Shown here: piece after piece, positions 1 through 6,428 of the stretch
Layout of the letters: each line of letters starts with the position of its first letter
How positions within the stretch are numbered: position 1 is the first letter of the stretch
NCBI GenBank assembly: GCA_046541875.1
Contig: JBKHCL010000129.1
Coordinates: 1-8,287 of the forward strand
Direction of reading: 5' to 3'
Source of the DNA: CAZFPT01 sp046541875
GTDB taxonomy: Bacteria; Planctomycetota; Phycisphaerae; SM23-33
DNA length: 8,287 nt
Made by a program: the position numbers and the translations under genes
The notes under the pieces: model-generated
Seen by the model: the letters and a program-made list of their open reading frames with translations, nothing else
What the model was told of the DNA's origin: nothing
Databases searched by the model: none

Positions 1-118
1 CGTTCCGCCGGCAAACCACCTCGGTTCTCCGGATACCACACGCTCACGCGAACAAAACGCCTCCCATGGTTTGAATCGCTGGGCTCGATCCCGGTGGTTC
101 GCCAGCCCTACAGGCGCA

Positions 119-1174
119 CTACGAATGCATCGCGTCCTGTCGTTTGTAGTGGTCTTCCAGGACGATCGCGGCCATTGCTTCGACGACCGGGACAATTCGC
201 GGGCAGATGCACGGATCATGTCGGCCATGGGTTTCGACGGTCCGGGCGTTTCCGTCGCGGTCGACGGTCTGTTGCGGTTGGGCGATGGAGGAGGTGGGCT
301 TGACGGCCACGCGGAAGAGGATGTCCTCGCCGGTGGAGATCCCGCCCAGCACGCCGCCGGCGTTGTTGGTGCGGAACCCCTCGGGGCCCATGGCGTCGTT
401 ATGCTCGCTTCCTGTCATGTCGGCAGCGGCGAACCCACGCCCGAACTCGATGCCCTTGACCGCCCCCAGCGAGACCATTCCGGCGGCCAGTTGCGCGTCG
501 AGCTTGTCGAAGACCGGCTCGCCCAGCCCCGGGGCAACGCCCGAGATGCGGCATTCCACGACGCCTCCGATGGAGTCTTTCCGCTCGCGCGCATCCAGCA
601 CCCGCCGCAACATCTCCTCGGCGGCTTTGGGGTCGGCCGCCCGCATGGGGTTCTGCTCGATCACCGACGGGTCGATCGTCTCGCACTGCACGCCGCCGGC
701 CCGCAGCGTGTAGGCGGTGATGCTCACGCCGCGCCGCGCCAGGAGCTTTTGCGCGATCGCGCCGGCCGCCACTCGGCCGGCCGTCTCTCGGCCGCTGGCG
801 CGCCCGCTGCCGCGATAGTCCCGCAGGCCATACTTGTGGAGGTACGTGAAATCGGCGTGTCCCGGGCGGAAGAGGTCCTTGATCTCGTCGTACGCGCTGG
901 GTTGGGCATCCTTGTTGTAGAGGATCAGCAGCACCGGCGTACCGGTGAGCTTGCCCTCGAAGATGCCCGAGAGGATATGGACCTTGTCCGGCTCGGCCCG
1001 GGGCGTGGTCACGTCCGATTGGCCTGGCTTGCGGCGGTCCAGTTGGGTCTGGATGTCCTCGACGCTGACCGCAACGCCGGGCGTAGCGCCGTCCACGACG
1101 ACCCCGACCGCCCCGCCGTGCGATTCGCCGAACGTGGTGATGCGAAACAGATGTCCAAACGTGCTTCCGGGCAT
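119..1174 (-). CDS. aroC: Chorismate synthase
   Basis: Converts 5-enolpyruvylshikimate-3-phosphate to chorismate, the last common step of aromatic amino acid synthesis, using reduced FMN; cytoplasmic. The product is 351 residues, close to the usual ~360. It shows the family signatures in order: GESHG (16-20), RPGHAD (103-108), the GSGRASGRETAGRVAAG block (about 122-138), NNAGGVLGGISTG (270-282) and GRHDPC (317-322). His19 and His106 sit where the family's two catalytic histidines are expected. The reading frame stays open far upstream (to 1963), but that part lies opposite the response regulator and rpsO and has no family similarity. The ATG at 1174 is chosen because homology begins there (MPGSTFGHLFR) and a GAGGAG ribosome-binding site lies 5 bases upstream. 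It is transcribed divergently from the response regulator, and no other shikimate-pathway gene is visible in the window. No frameshift or missing motif is seen. Confidence 0.97.
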   Translation of the reverse strand: MPGSTFGHLFRITTFGESHGGAVGVVVDGATPGVAVSVEDIQTQLDRRKPGQSDVTTPRAEPDKVHILSGIFEGKLTGTPVLLILYNKDAQPSAYDEIKDLFRPGHADFTYLHKYGLRDYRGSGRASGRETAGRVAAGAIAQKLLARRGVSITAYTLRAGGVQCETIDPSVIEQNPMRAADPKAAEEMLRRVLDARERKDSIGGVVECRISGVAPGLGEPVFDKLDAQLAAGMVSLGAVKGIEFGRGFAAADMTGSEHNDAMGPEGFRTNNAGGVLGGISTGEDILFRVAVKPTSSIAQPQQTVDRDGNARTVETHGRHDPCICPRIVPVVEAMAAIVLEDHYKRQDAMHS

Positions 1175-1179
1175 AATGA

Positions 1180-1185
1180 CTCCTC
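1180..1185 (-). promoter_or_regulatory. Ribosome-binding site fixing the aroC start
   Basis: GAGGAG read on the minus strand, 5 bases before the ATG at 1174. It settles the start of aroC, whose frame is otherwise open for almost 800 further bases upstream. Confidence 0.8.
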
Positions 1186-1300
1186 GAAGAGGCTGCGCGT
1201 TCCACGGGCAAACTACCACGGACCGGGCTGTGGGGCTACAGGGAATCCGCAAAGCGACGAAGGACTCCCAGACAAAGTCCGAAAACCGCGACGCGGCGCG

Positions 1301-1329
1301 TTGACAGGTTCGCCGGGCGCGACTAGGAT
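1301..1329 (+). promoter_or_regulatory. Sigma70-type promoter for the response regulator
   Basis: A perfect -35 box TTGACA (1301-1306), a 17-base spacer, and TAGGAT (1324-1329) as -10 box. Transcription would start near 1335-1337 and give a ~40-base leader before the ATG at 1377. It is the best promoter match I found in the window. It lies in the 175-200 bp region between divergent aroC and the response regulator. A 5-bp inverted repeat GGACT/AGTCC (1262-1280) lies just upstream and could be an operator or part of the aroC leader, but nothing proves that. Confidence 0.7.
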
Positions 1330-1376
1330 GGAGCGTTCTTTCAGGGTCGATGGATCCCCCATGGGAGCAGACAAGA

Positions 1377-1769
1377 ATGGCTGACGACTTGAGTGACAAG
1401 ACAATCCTGCTGGTGGACGACGATCGCGATATCATGACGGCGATGCAGTCGGCGTTGGGTGAGCTGGGCTGTGAGCTGCTCACCGCGGTCAACGGCAACG
1501 AAGCCGTCCAGCAGGCCGAGCAGAACGAACCGGACCTGGTCGTTCTGGACCAGATGCTGCCCGGACGAAGCGGGTTCCTCGTGATGGAGAAGATCCGCCG
1601 CGGCAAGAAGCGTTCGGACCCGCCGCGTGTGATCATGATCACGGGCAACCAGGGCACGCGACACAAGGTGTACGCCGAAAGCCTCGGCGTGGACCTGTAC
1701 CTCAACAAGCCCTTCCGCATGGAGAAACTTGTGGATTCGGTCAAGAAGCTGCTGTCCGAAGACGAGTAA
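1377..1769 (+). CDS. Stand-alone receiver-domain response regulator (CheY-like)
   Basis: A 130-residue protein made of a single receiver domain with no output domain. Visible key residues: acidic cluster Asp14-Asp15-Asp16 (Mg2+ binding), phospho-acceptor Asp58 in LVVLDQMLPG, switch Thr89 in VIMITG, and Lys111 in LNKPF. It should therefore be phosphorylated by a histidine kinase and act by protein-protein contact. The ATG at 1377 is preferred over the in-frame ATG at 1350 because GGAG (1364-1367) lies 9 bases upstream and homology starts soon after. No histidine kinase is adjacent. The downstream neighbour is rpsO, 174 bases away, so a functional link is not implied. A 4-bp hairpin GCGG-AAAA-CCGC (1771-1782) directly after the stop is too short to call a terminator, so read-through into rpsO is possible. 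Partner and output are unknown. Confidence 0.93.
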   Translation: MADDLSDKTILLVDDDRDIMTAMQSALGELGCELLTAVNGNEAVQQAEQNEPDLVVLDQMLPGRSGFLVMEKIRRGKKRSDPPRVIMITGNQGTRHKVYAESLGVDLYLNKPFRMEKLVDSVKKLLSEDE

Positions 1770-1845
1770 CGCGGAAAACCGCACGATTTATGGAGTGCGT
1801 TCGCCCCGGCGGACGATACCATGGATGATTGCACCAGAGGCGGCT

Positions 1846-1909
1846 GCGAGTCGCCCGGAACATCAAGCCCGCAAGGCTGGCTGGGTCCATTGGAAACGGA
1901 CCCCATCGC
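1846..1909 (+). promoter_or_regulatory. Possible structured rpsO leader (three-way junction)
   Basis: In the 174 bases before rpsO, two adjacent hairpins, AGCC/GGCT (1866-1878) and GGGTCC/GGACCC (1883-1903), can be enclosed by GCGA (1846-1849) pairing with TCGC (1906-1909), giving a three-way junction. S15 recognises a three-way junction in 16S rRNA, and several bacteria use mimics of it in the rpsO leader for autoregulation. The folding is by eye, the enclosing stem is only 4 bp, and no covariation is available. Confidence 0.3.
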
Positions 1910-1943
1910 TGGCGGCGGGCGGGTACCAGAGAGAGAGAATCTG

Positions 1944-2213
1944 ATGAGCATCCCGACCGACACGAAGAAGAAGATCCTCAGCGACCACCAGCGTCACGAG
2001 GGGGATACCGGCTCTGCCGAGGTCCAGATCGCCCTGCTGACCGAGCGGATTAACCACCTCGCCGAGCACCTGCGGACGCACAAGAAAGACCACGCCTCCC
2101 GGCGAGGCCTGCTGAAGATGGTGGGTAAGCGAAACAGCCTGCTGAAGTACATCGCGAGCAACGCGCCGGACCGCTACCGCGAGACGATCCAGAAGCTGGG
2201 CCTGCGGAAATAA
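1944..2213 (+). CDS. rpsO: 30S ribosomal protein S15
   Basis: An 89-residue primary 16S rRNA-binding protein of the small-subunit platform; the length equals that of E. coli S15. The sequence has the typical segments GDTGSAEVQIALLTERI (20-36), NHLAEHLRTHKKDHASRRGL (37-56), and a C-terminal YRETIQKLGLRK (78-89). His42, Asp49 and Ser52 are at the positions known to contact 16S rRNA. The frame is open back to 1821, but homology starts at MSIPTD, so the ATG at 1944 is the start; the upstream GAGAGAGA is only a modest ribosome-binding site. pnp follows 296 bases downstream in the same direction, the same order as in E. coli and many other bacteria. Control by S15 binding to its own leader is plausible (see 1846-1909). 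Confidence 0.97.
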   Translation: MSIPTDTKKKILSDHQRHEGDTGSAEVQIALLTERINHLAEHLRTHKKDHASRRGLLKMVGKRNSLLKYIASNAPDRYRETIQKLGLRK

Positions 2214-2229
2214 CGCTGCGCCCGTCGCG

Positions 2230-2254
2230 CCGAGACGGAGGACAGTCTCCTCGG
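2230..2254 (+). other. Hairpin shortly after the rpsO stop
   Basis: CCGA and GGAG (2230-2233, 2237-2240) pair with CTCC and TCGG (2247-2254) around a 6-base loop, with a 3-base bulge. An alternative pairing is GAGAC/GTCTC (2232-2249). There is no T-run after it, so it is not a convincing intrinsic terminator. It could protect the rpsO 3' end or be an RNase processing site between rpsO and pnp, as known for E. coli. Confidence 0.35.
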
Positions 2255-2346
2255 CCAGAGTACTCGTGGGAATCCGCTTCGCTCCCGGGGATCCGTCCGA
2301 GGCACCCCCGGCAAGCTGCTGCCCTCATCCAGCACACGGGACAACC

Positions 2347-2365
2347 CATGGGCAGGATGCCCATG
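2347..2365. repeat. REP-like palindromic repeat (CATGGGCA-GGA-TGCCCATG)
   Basis: A perfect 8-bp inverted repeat with a 3-base loop, followed by TTACGACAC. I recall very similar GGGCA-N3-TGCCC palindromes dispersed in planctomycete and verrucomicrobial genomes, where they leave peptides such as MGILPMG in spurious ORFs. The minus strand here reads exactly that (MGILPMG, from 2364 leftward). Only one copy is present in the window, so calling it a repeat family rests on memory. It sits between rpsO and pnp, in the transcribed gap. Confidence 0.5.
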
Positions 2366-2372
2366 TTACGAC

Positions 2373-2503
2373 ACGACGTCCCTGGAGTTGCGCCGTCGTC
2401 GGAAGGCGACCGGCTGCGCCCGGGGCTTCTGGGAGCAACGAATCAACGAAGCAAGAAGGATAAAGCGTAAGTGCGCGGCAAGTGGCCGCCCGGAAAGAGA
2501 AGG
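2373..2503 (+). promoter_or_regulatory. pnp leader with two hairpins and ribosome-binding site
   Basis: Upstream of pnp, ACGACG (2373-2378) can pair with CGTCGT (2394-2399) across a 15-base loop, and GCGGC (2475-2479) with GCCGC (2485-2489) across a 5-base loop. The second hairpin lies just before the AAGG (2500-2503), which is 6 bases from the ATG. In E. coli the pnp leader hairpin is cut by RNase III and then used by PNPase to control its own synthesis. A comparable role here is an inference. I see no clear separate pnp promoter. Confidence 0.3.
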
Positions 2504-2509
2504 TAAGAC

Positions 2510-4801
2510 ATGTCAGTAGTGAAAGTTGAGAAGGAGATCGGCGGACGAATGCTGTCGATCGAGACGGGCAGGGTTGCCCGTCAGGCCCACGGGGCCGTTT
2601 GGGTACGCTATGGCGATACCGTCGTACTCTCCACCGTCCTCACCGAGAAACCCCGGCGGGAAGTGAGTTTCTTCCCGCTGTTTGTGGACTTCCGCGAGGC
2701 GTCGTACTCGGCCGGTAAGATCCCCGGCGGGTTCTTCAAGCGGGAAGGACGCCCCACCACCAAGGAAGTCATCACGATGCGGCTGATCGACCGTCCGATC
2801 CGTCCGTGCTTCCCCAAGGACTTCATGGACGAGACGCAGCTGCAGTGCCTCACGCTCAGCTATGACGGCGAGAACGAGCCGGACATCCTGGCATTGATCG
2901 GCGCATCGGCCGCCCTGTCGCTGAGCAAGGCCCCGTTCGAGGGTCCTATCGGTGCGGCCCGCGTGGGCTACATGGATGGCGAATACATCGTGAACCCCAC
3001 GCTGCCCGAGATCGAGGAAGGCGAGATGGACCTCATCGTCGCCGGTCCGAAGGAAGCGCTGAACATGCTCGAGTTCGCCGGCAACGAGATGGACGAAGAC
3101 GTCGTCGCCGAGGCGATCCAGGCCGGCCAGCAGACCTGCCGGGAGGTCGTGGACCTCATCAACGAACTGGTCGAGAAGGTCGGCAAGGCCGAGGTCACTT
3201 ACGAGCCCACGCCCGTCCCCGACGAGTTGAAGAAGGAAATCTCCGAGAAATGGGGCGACCGCATCCGGGAAGCCAAGCAGATCCCCGGCAAGACCGATCG
3301 CGGCGACGCCCTGGGCGCCATCAAGGAAGAGGTGATGACCCACTACTTCCCCGAGAACGCCCCGGAAGACGCCGAACCCCCCTACACCCACTGGCAGGTG
3401 GACGAGGCCTTGTTCAAGACCGAAGGCCGAATCCAGCGCGAGCTGATCGTCCGTGACGGCAAGCGTCCCGACGGACGCAGCAAGGACGAGGTCCGCGAGC
3501 TGGGCGTGGAAGTGGGCGTTCTTCCCCGTACGCACGGGTCGGCCCTGTTCAACCGCGGAGAGACCCAGGCGCTGGTGATGGCCACTCTCGGCTGCCCGCG
3601 GGACCAGGCGATCATCGACGGCATCCGCGAAGAGTACAAAAAGAGCTTCTACCTGCACTACAACTTCCCGCCCTTCAGTGTCGGGCAGATCAAGCCGATC
3701 CGAGGCCCGTCGCGTCGCGACATCGGCCATGGGTTCCTCGCCGAGAAGGCGCTGGCCCCGGTCATGCCCTCCGAGGAGGACTTCCCCTACACCGTGCGGG
3801 TGGTCTCGGAGCTGCTGGGTTCGAACGGGTCCACCTCGCAGGCGTCCATCTGCGGCGCGACGCTGGCGCTGATGGACGCGGGCGTTCCGATTACCGCCCC
3901 GGTGGCGGGCATCAGCATCGGCATGGTGCACGACGAGGACGACCCGGACAACTACGTGCTGCTGACCGACATCGTCGGCGAGGAAGACTTCCACGGCGAC
4001 ATGGACTTCAAGGTCGCCGGGAGCCGAAACGGCATCACGGCGATTCAGTTGGACATGAAGGCCCGGGGGATTCCGCAGGACCGCGTCGTGGAGACGCTCG
4101 CCCAGGCCAAGCAGGCCCGCGAGCATATCCTGGCGAAGATGAAGGAAGGCATCGCCGAGCCGCGCAGAGAACTCAATGAGTACGCCCCGCGCATGCTCAC
4201 GATCCACATCGACCCGAAGAAGATCGGCAAGGTCATCGGCCCGGGCGGCAAGACAATCAACGCCATCCAGGACGAAACCGGCGCGACGATCGACATCGAA
4301 GACGACGGCCGAATTTACATCGCGTCGACCGACTCCGAAGGCGCCCAGGCCGCCTTGGAGCGGGTCGAGGGCATCGTCGCCGAAGCCGAGATGGACAAGG
4401 TCTACGAAGGCACGATCGTCTCGATCCGAGACTTCGGCGCGTTCATCGAGATCCTTCCCGGAACCGAAGGCCTCTGCCACGTCTCGGAGTTGAGCACTGC
4501 CTACGTGAACGACCCCGAGGACATCTGCCACGTCGGCGACAAGATGAAGGTCAAGGTCATCAACATTGATGACATGGGCCGCGTGAAGGTCTCCCGCAAG
4601 CAGTACCTCGAAGACGAAGGCATTGAGGACGAACTGGCCGAGAAAGCCCAGGAAGGCGCCGCCAAAGCCAAGGAAAAAGGCGGCGGTGACCGGGGCGGAC
4701 GCGGCGGCGGTGGTCGCGGAGGTCGCGGCAGCGGTGGCGGAGGTCGCGGCGGCGGTGGCGGTCGTGGTGGCCGCGGCGGCGGCCGTGGAGGTCGAGGCTG
4801 A
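2510..4801 (+). CDS. pnp: Polyribonucleotide nucleotidyltransferase (PNPase) with RGG tail
   Basis: Phosphorolytic 3'-to-5' exoribonuclease and RNA-tailing enzyme, a cytoplasmic homotrimer in the family. It has 763 residues against 711 in E. coli. Domains in order: RNase PH 1 (about 10-140, with RLIDRPIRP), helical linker, RNase PH 2 (about 320-550), KH (about 561-620, with GPGG at 577-580), S1 (about 631-697), then an extra tail. In PH 2 I see FNRGETQ (347-353), GSNGSTS (437-443) and the metal/catalytic motif containing Asp493, Asp499 and Lys501, which match E. coli Asp486, Asp492 and Lys494 by alignment. So the enzyme should be active. The tail has a Lys/Glu/Ala-rich stretch, then 40 residues (724-763) with 29 Gly and 9 Arg. 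The start is supported by homology and an AAGG 6 bases upstream. It lies downstream of rpsO and is followed by a strong terminator. Confidence 0.97.
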   Translation: MSVVKVEKEIGGRMLSIETGRVARQAHGAVWVRYGDTVVLSTVLTEKPRREVSFFPLFVDFREASYSAGKIPGGFFKREGRPTTKEVITMRLIDRPIRPCFPKDFMDETQLQCLTLSYDGENEPDILALIGASAALSLSKAPFEGPIGAARVGYMDGEYIVNPTLPEIEEGEMDLIVAGPKEALNMLEFAGNEMDEDVVAEAIQAGQQTCREVVDLINELVEKVGKAEVTYEPTPVPDELKKEISEKWGDRIREAKQIPGKTDRGDALGAIKEEVMTHYFPENAPEDAEPPYTHWQVDEALFKTEGRIQRELIVRDGKRPDGRSKDEVRELGVEVGVLPRTHGSALFNRGETQALVMATLGCPRDQAIIDGIREEYKKSFYLHYNFPPFSVGQIKPIRGPSRRDIGHGFLAEKALAPVMPSEEDFPYTVRVVSELLGSNGSTSQASICGATLALMDAGVPITAPVAGISIGMVHDEDDPDNYVLLTDIVGEEDFHGDMDFKVAGSRNGITAIQLDMKARGIPQDRVVETLAQAKQAREHILAKMKEGIAEPRRELNEYAPRMLTIHIDPKKIGKVIGPGGKTINAIQDETGATIDIEDDGRIYIASTDSEGAQAALERVEGIVAEAEMDKVYEGTIVSIRDFGAFIEILPGTEGLCHVSELSTAYVNDPEDICHVGDKMKVKVINIDDMGRVKVSRKQYLEDEGIEDELAEKAQEGAAKAKEKGGGDRGGRGGGGRGGRGSGGGGRGGGGGRGGRGGGRGGRG
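4679..4798 (+). repeat. Gly/Arg (RGG) low-complexity coding repeat in pnp
   Basis: The last 120 coding bases of pnp are an imperfect array of GGN and CGN codons encoding residues 724-763. The only other residues are one Asp and one Ser. Synonymous codons vary (GGC, GGT, GGA; CGC, CGT, CGA), so the array is not a recent perfect expansion, which suggests selection on the protein. Such DNA is prone to slippage, so its length probably varies between strains. Confidence 0.85.
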
Positions 4802-4834
4802 CCCCTCCCCACTTCCGAACCCCTTGTTGAATCC

Positions 4835-4870
4835 AGAGGCCCGTCTCACAGAGAGGCGGGCCTCTTCTCT
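4835..4870 (+). terminator. Intrinsic terminator after pnp
   Basis: A 13-bp stem with a single G-U pair: AGAGGCCCGTCTC (4835-4847), loop ACAGA, GAGGCGGGCCTCT (4853-4865). It is followed by a short pyrimidine tail TCTCT. It lies 34 bases after the pnp stop and should end the rpsO-pnp transcript. The T-run is weak, so some read-through is possible. Confidence 0.8.
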
Positions 4871-4903
4871 GCGCACCAGGAATATATTGAATAGCCCGAA
4901 TAG

Positions 4904-4921
4904 CTACAGCAAGTCCTGTAG
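4904..4921. promoter_or_regulatory. Dyad CTACAG-N6-CTGTAG upstream of the PAS/LuxR gene
   Basis: A perfect 6-bp inverted repeat with a 6-base spacer, about 90 bases before the GTG start of the PAS/LuxR gene and next to an AT-rich patch (4881-4903). It could be an operator for a dimeric regulator, perhaps the neighbouring LuxR-type protein, or an RNA hairpin. It is notable because a related dyad (TGTAG-GCACG-CTACA) follows the same gene at 6384-6402. Confidence 0.35.
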
Positions 4922-4927
4922 ATCGAC

Positions 4928-4964
4928 GGCCCCCGCTCCGATACGAATCCGGGTCGCGGGGGCC
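4928..4964 (+). other. GC-rich hairpin in the PAS/LuxR leader
   Basis: GGCCCCCGC (4928-4936) pairs perfectly with GCGGGGGCC (4956-4964). Inside, CC-GAT (4938-4942) pairs with ATC-GG (4947-4952) around an ACGA tetraloop, with C4950 bulged. The structure should be very stable but has no T-run, so it is not a classic terminator. It lies about 50 bases before the start codon and could control stability or translation of the leader. Confidence 0.5.
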
Positions 4965-5011
4965 CGAATCTGCCTCCCGTATGCAGTGAGCAAAACGCAG
5001 GAAATCGAACA

Positions 5012-6364
5012 GTGGACATGCTCTGCCTACTCGCCGCTGGGGGCAGTGGGATCGTCGGGCCGATACTTCTCGGCCTGGTGGGGATTCTCTTGCTCTGCCT
5101 GCCGACCTCGGTGCAGGCCGACTCGCCGACGCATTCGCCCAGCCCCATCCCCGCTGACCTGCAGGCCACCTACGACGCGATTGCCGCCGGGGTGATCGTA
5201 CGCCGCCATGACGGATCCATCGCTCACGTCAACCGCGCCGCCTGCGAGATGGTGGGCCTCGCCCCGGAAGACTTCACCCCCGAGGCAGAGGGCGGGGTCC
5301 TGAGATTCTGTAACGAGGCGGGCAACCCGCTGCCCCCCCACGACTGGCCCAGCCGACGCGCCCTGCGCAGCGGCCGATCGGCCCACAACCAGCTCGTCGG
5401 CATCCACACAGGCGAGCAAGACATTCGCTGGACATTGGTGAACGTCAATCTCCTGCCCGGCGGGGCTCCGGGTGAAAACGGACCTGCCGCGGTCATCACG
5501 TTTGTGGACATCACCGCCCAGAAGACGACCACCGCGCAGTTGCGGCAGGCCGAGGCCAAGCTGCAGAACATGCTGCGGGCGGCGCCGGTGGGGTTCGGCA
5601 TTCTCCACGAACGACAGTTTCTCTGGGTTAATGAAACGCTCTGCCGACTGCTGGGTCACTTAGAGCAGGACCTCCTCGGCCGAGACACGGCCTTGCTGTA
5701 CGAGAACGGCGAGGAGTTCCACCGCGTAGGCAGGTCGGTGTACCGGCAGATGCTGGAAGACGGAGTGGGCAGCACCGAAGCCCGCCTGCGTCGCGCCGAG
5801 GGAACCCTCTTCGACGGCCACGTCCAGGTCGCACCACTGGAACCCGGCAACCCGGGCGGCAAGGTGGCTGTGGCGATCGTGGATATCACCGATCTCAAGA
5901 ATGCCGAGCGCGAACTGCGAGACAGCGTCGTCTCCCTGCGCCGCAAAAACATCGCCCTCGAAGAGATCACCCATCAGATCCGTCACGAGCGGCAGGAGTT
6001 GGCCGACCGCATCGCCTACGACGTCGACCGTCTGCTGCTGCCCCTGGTGACGCGCCTGGAACGGTCGTTGGACCGCAACGAACGGGAATACTTCCGGGCG
6101 TTCGTGGACGATCTCCACGAAGTGCTCCAGCCCTATCGCAAGGGCACCTCGCCGCATCTGGCATCCCTGACGGCCACCGAGATGCGCATCGCCACGCTCA
6201 TCCGCCGCGGTCTGACCGCCAAGGAGATCGCCCAGGCGGAGAACCTCTCGACGGCAACCGTGAACACCCATCGCGCCAACATCCGAAAGAAGCTGGATCT
6301 GCGCGGCAAGCGGGTGAATCTCGCCACCCATCTGCGGGACCTGTTCGACTCGGCCGCCGTCTGA
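5012..6364 (+). CDS. PAS-PAS-LuxR transcriptional regulator with N-terminal hydrophobic segment
   Basis: A 450-residue predicted sensor-regulator. Residues about 11-31 are strongly hydrophobic (a membrane segment or signal-like), followed by a Pro/Ser-rich linker, PAS 1 (about 50-168, ending FVDIT), PAS 2 (about 184-294, ending IVDIT), a charged helical segment (295-350), a short module LLLPLVTRLERSL (341-353), and a LuxR-type helix-turn-helix (386-443, with LTAKEIAQ, TVNTHRANIRKKL). The last two parts resemble a PAS/LuxR regulator family common in Desulfobacterota, where a helical segment with a conserved 'LP...kL' motif precedes the HTH. The PAS ligand is unknown. The GTG start at 5012 is preferred because AGGA (4999-5002) lies 9 bases upstream; an ATG at 5018 is possible. 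There is no receiver domain, so input is probably by the PAS domains. Targets are unknown; the MCP downstream is a candidate. Confidence 0.88.
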   Translation: MDMLCLLAAGGSGIVGPILLGLVGILLLCLPTSVQADSPTHSPSPIPADLQATYDAIAAGVIVRRHDGSIAHVNRAACEMVGLAPEDFTPEAEGGVLRFCNEAGNPLPPHDWPSRRALRSGRSAHNQLVGIHTGEQDIRWTLVNVNLLPGGAPGENGPAAVITFVDITAQKTTTAQLRQAEAKLQNMLRAAPVGFGILHERQFLWVNETLCRLLGHLEQDLLGRDTALLYENGEEFHRVGRSVYRQMLEDGVGSTEARLRRAEGTLFDGHVQVAPLEPGNPGGKVAVAIVDITDLKNAERELRDSVVSLRRKNIALEEITHQIRHERQELADRIAYDVDRLLLPLVTRLERSLDRNEREYFRAFVDDLHEVLQPYRKGTSPHLASLTATEMRIATLIRRGLTAKEIAQAENLSTATVNTHRANIRKKLDLRGKRVNLATHLRDLFDSAAV

Positions 6365-6383
6365 GCCGGCCGCTCCGGACGAG

Positions 6384-6402
6384 TGTGTAGGCACGCTACA
6401 CA
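6384..6402. promoter_or_regulatory. Dyad TGTGTAG-N5-CTACACA after the PAS/LuxR gene
   Basis: A perfect 7-bp inverted repeat with a 5-base spacer, 19 bases after the PAS/LuxR stop and followed by GTTTCT. It may be a weak terminator of that gene or an operator for the downstream MCP. It shares the TGTAG half-site with the dyad at 4904-4921, in the opposite relative orientation. Confidence 0.4.
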
Positions 6403-6428
6403 GTTTCTACTCACTCTTTCGCAAATCC

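Noticed and set aside
1..47. Open minus-strand frame from a GTG at 47 running off the window start, 71 bases downstream of aroC, with a GGAGG about 12 bases before it.
   Set aside because: Only 15 codons are visible (beginning MSVWYPENRG), the ribosome-binding site spacing is long, and I recognise no family. It may be the start of a real gene but cannot be supported from this window.
60..115. tRNA-like T-loop (GGCTCGATCCC) near the left end.
   Set aside because: It lacks the TTC of a T-loop, and no acceptor, D or anticodon stems can be drawn around it.
71..1384. 437-codon plus-strand frame over aroC.
   Set aside because: It mirrors the aroC gene in another frame. The opposite strand carries all chorismate synthase motifs.
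1175..1963. Long N-terminal extension of aroC in the same minus-strand frame.
   Set aside because: It lies opposite the response regulator and rpsO, has no chorismate synthase similarity, and a good ribosome-binding site marks the start at 1174.
2513..4876. Uninterrupted 787-codon minus-strand frame opposite pnp.
   Set aside because: It is a codon-bias shadow of a GC-rich gene: low-complexity Val/Leu/Asp/Arg-rich sequence with no recognisable domain, covering the terminator at its start.
6389..6405. GGCACG resembling the -24 element of a sigma54 promoter before the MCP.
   Set aside because: The expected GC-containing -12 element is absent at the correct spacing, and the match lies within the 6384-6402 dyad.
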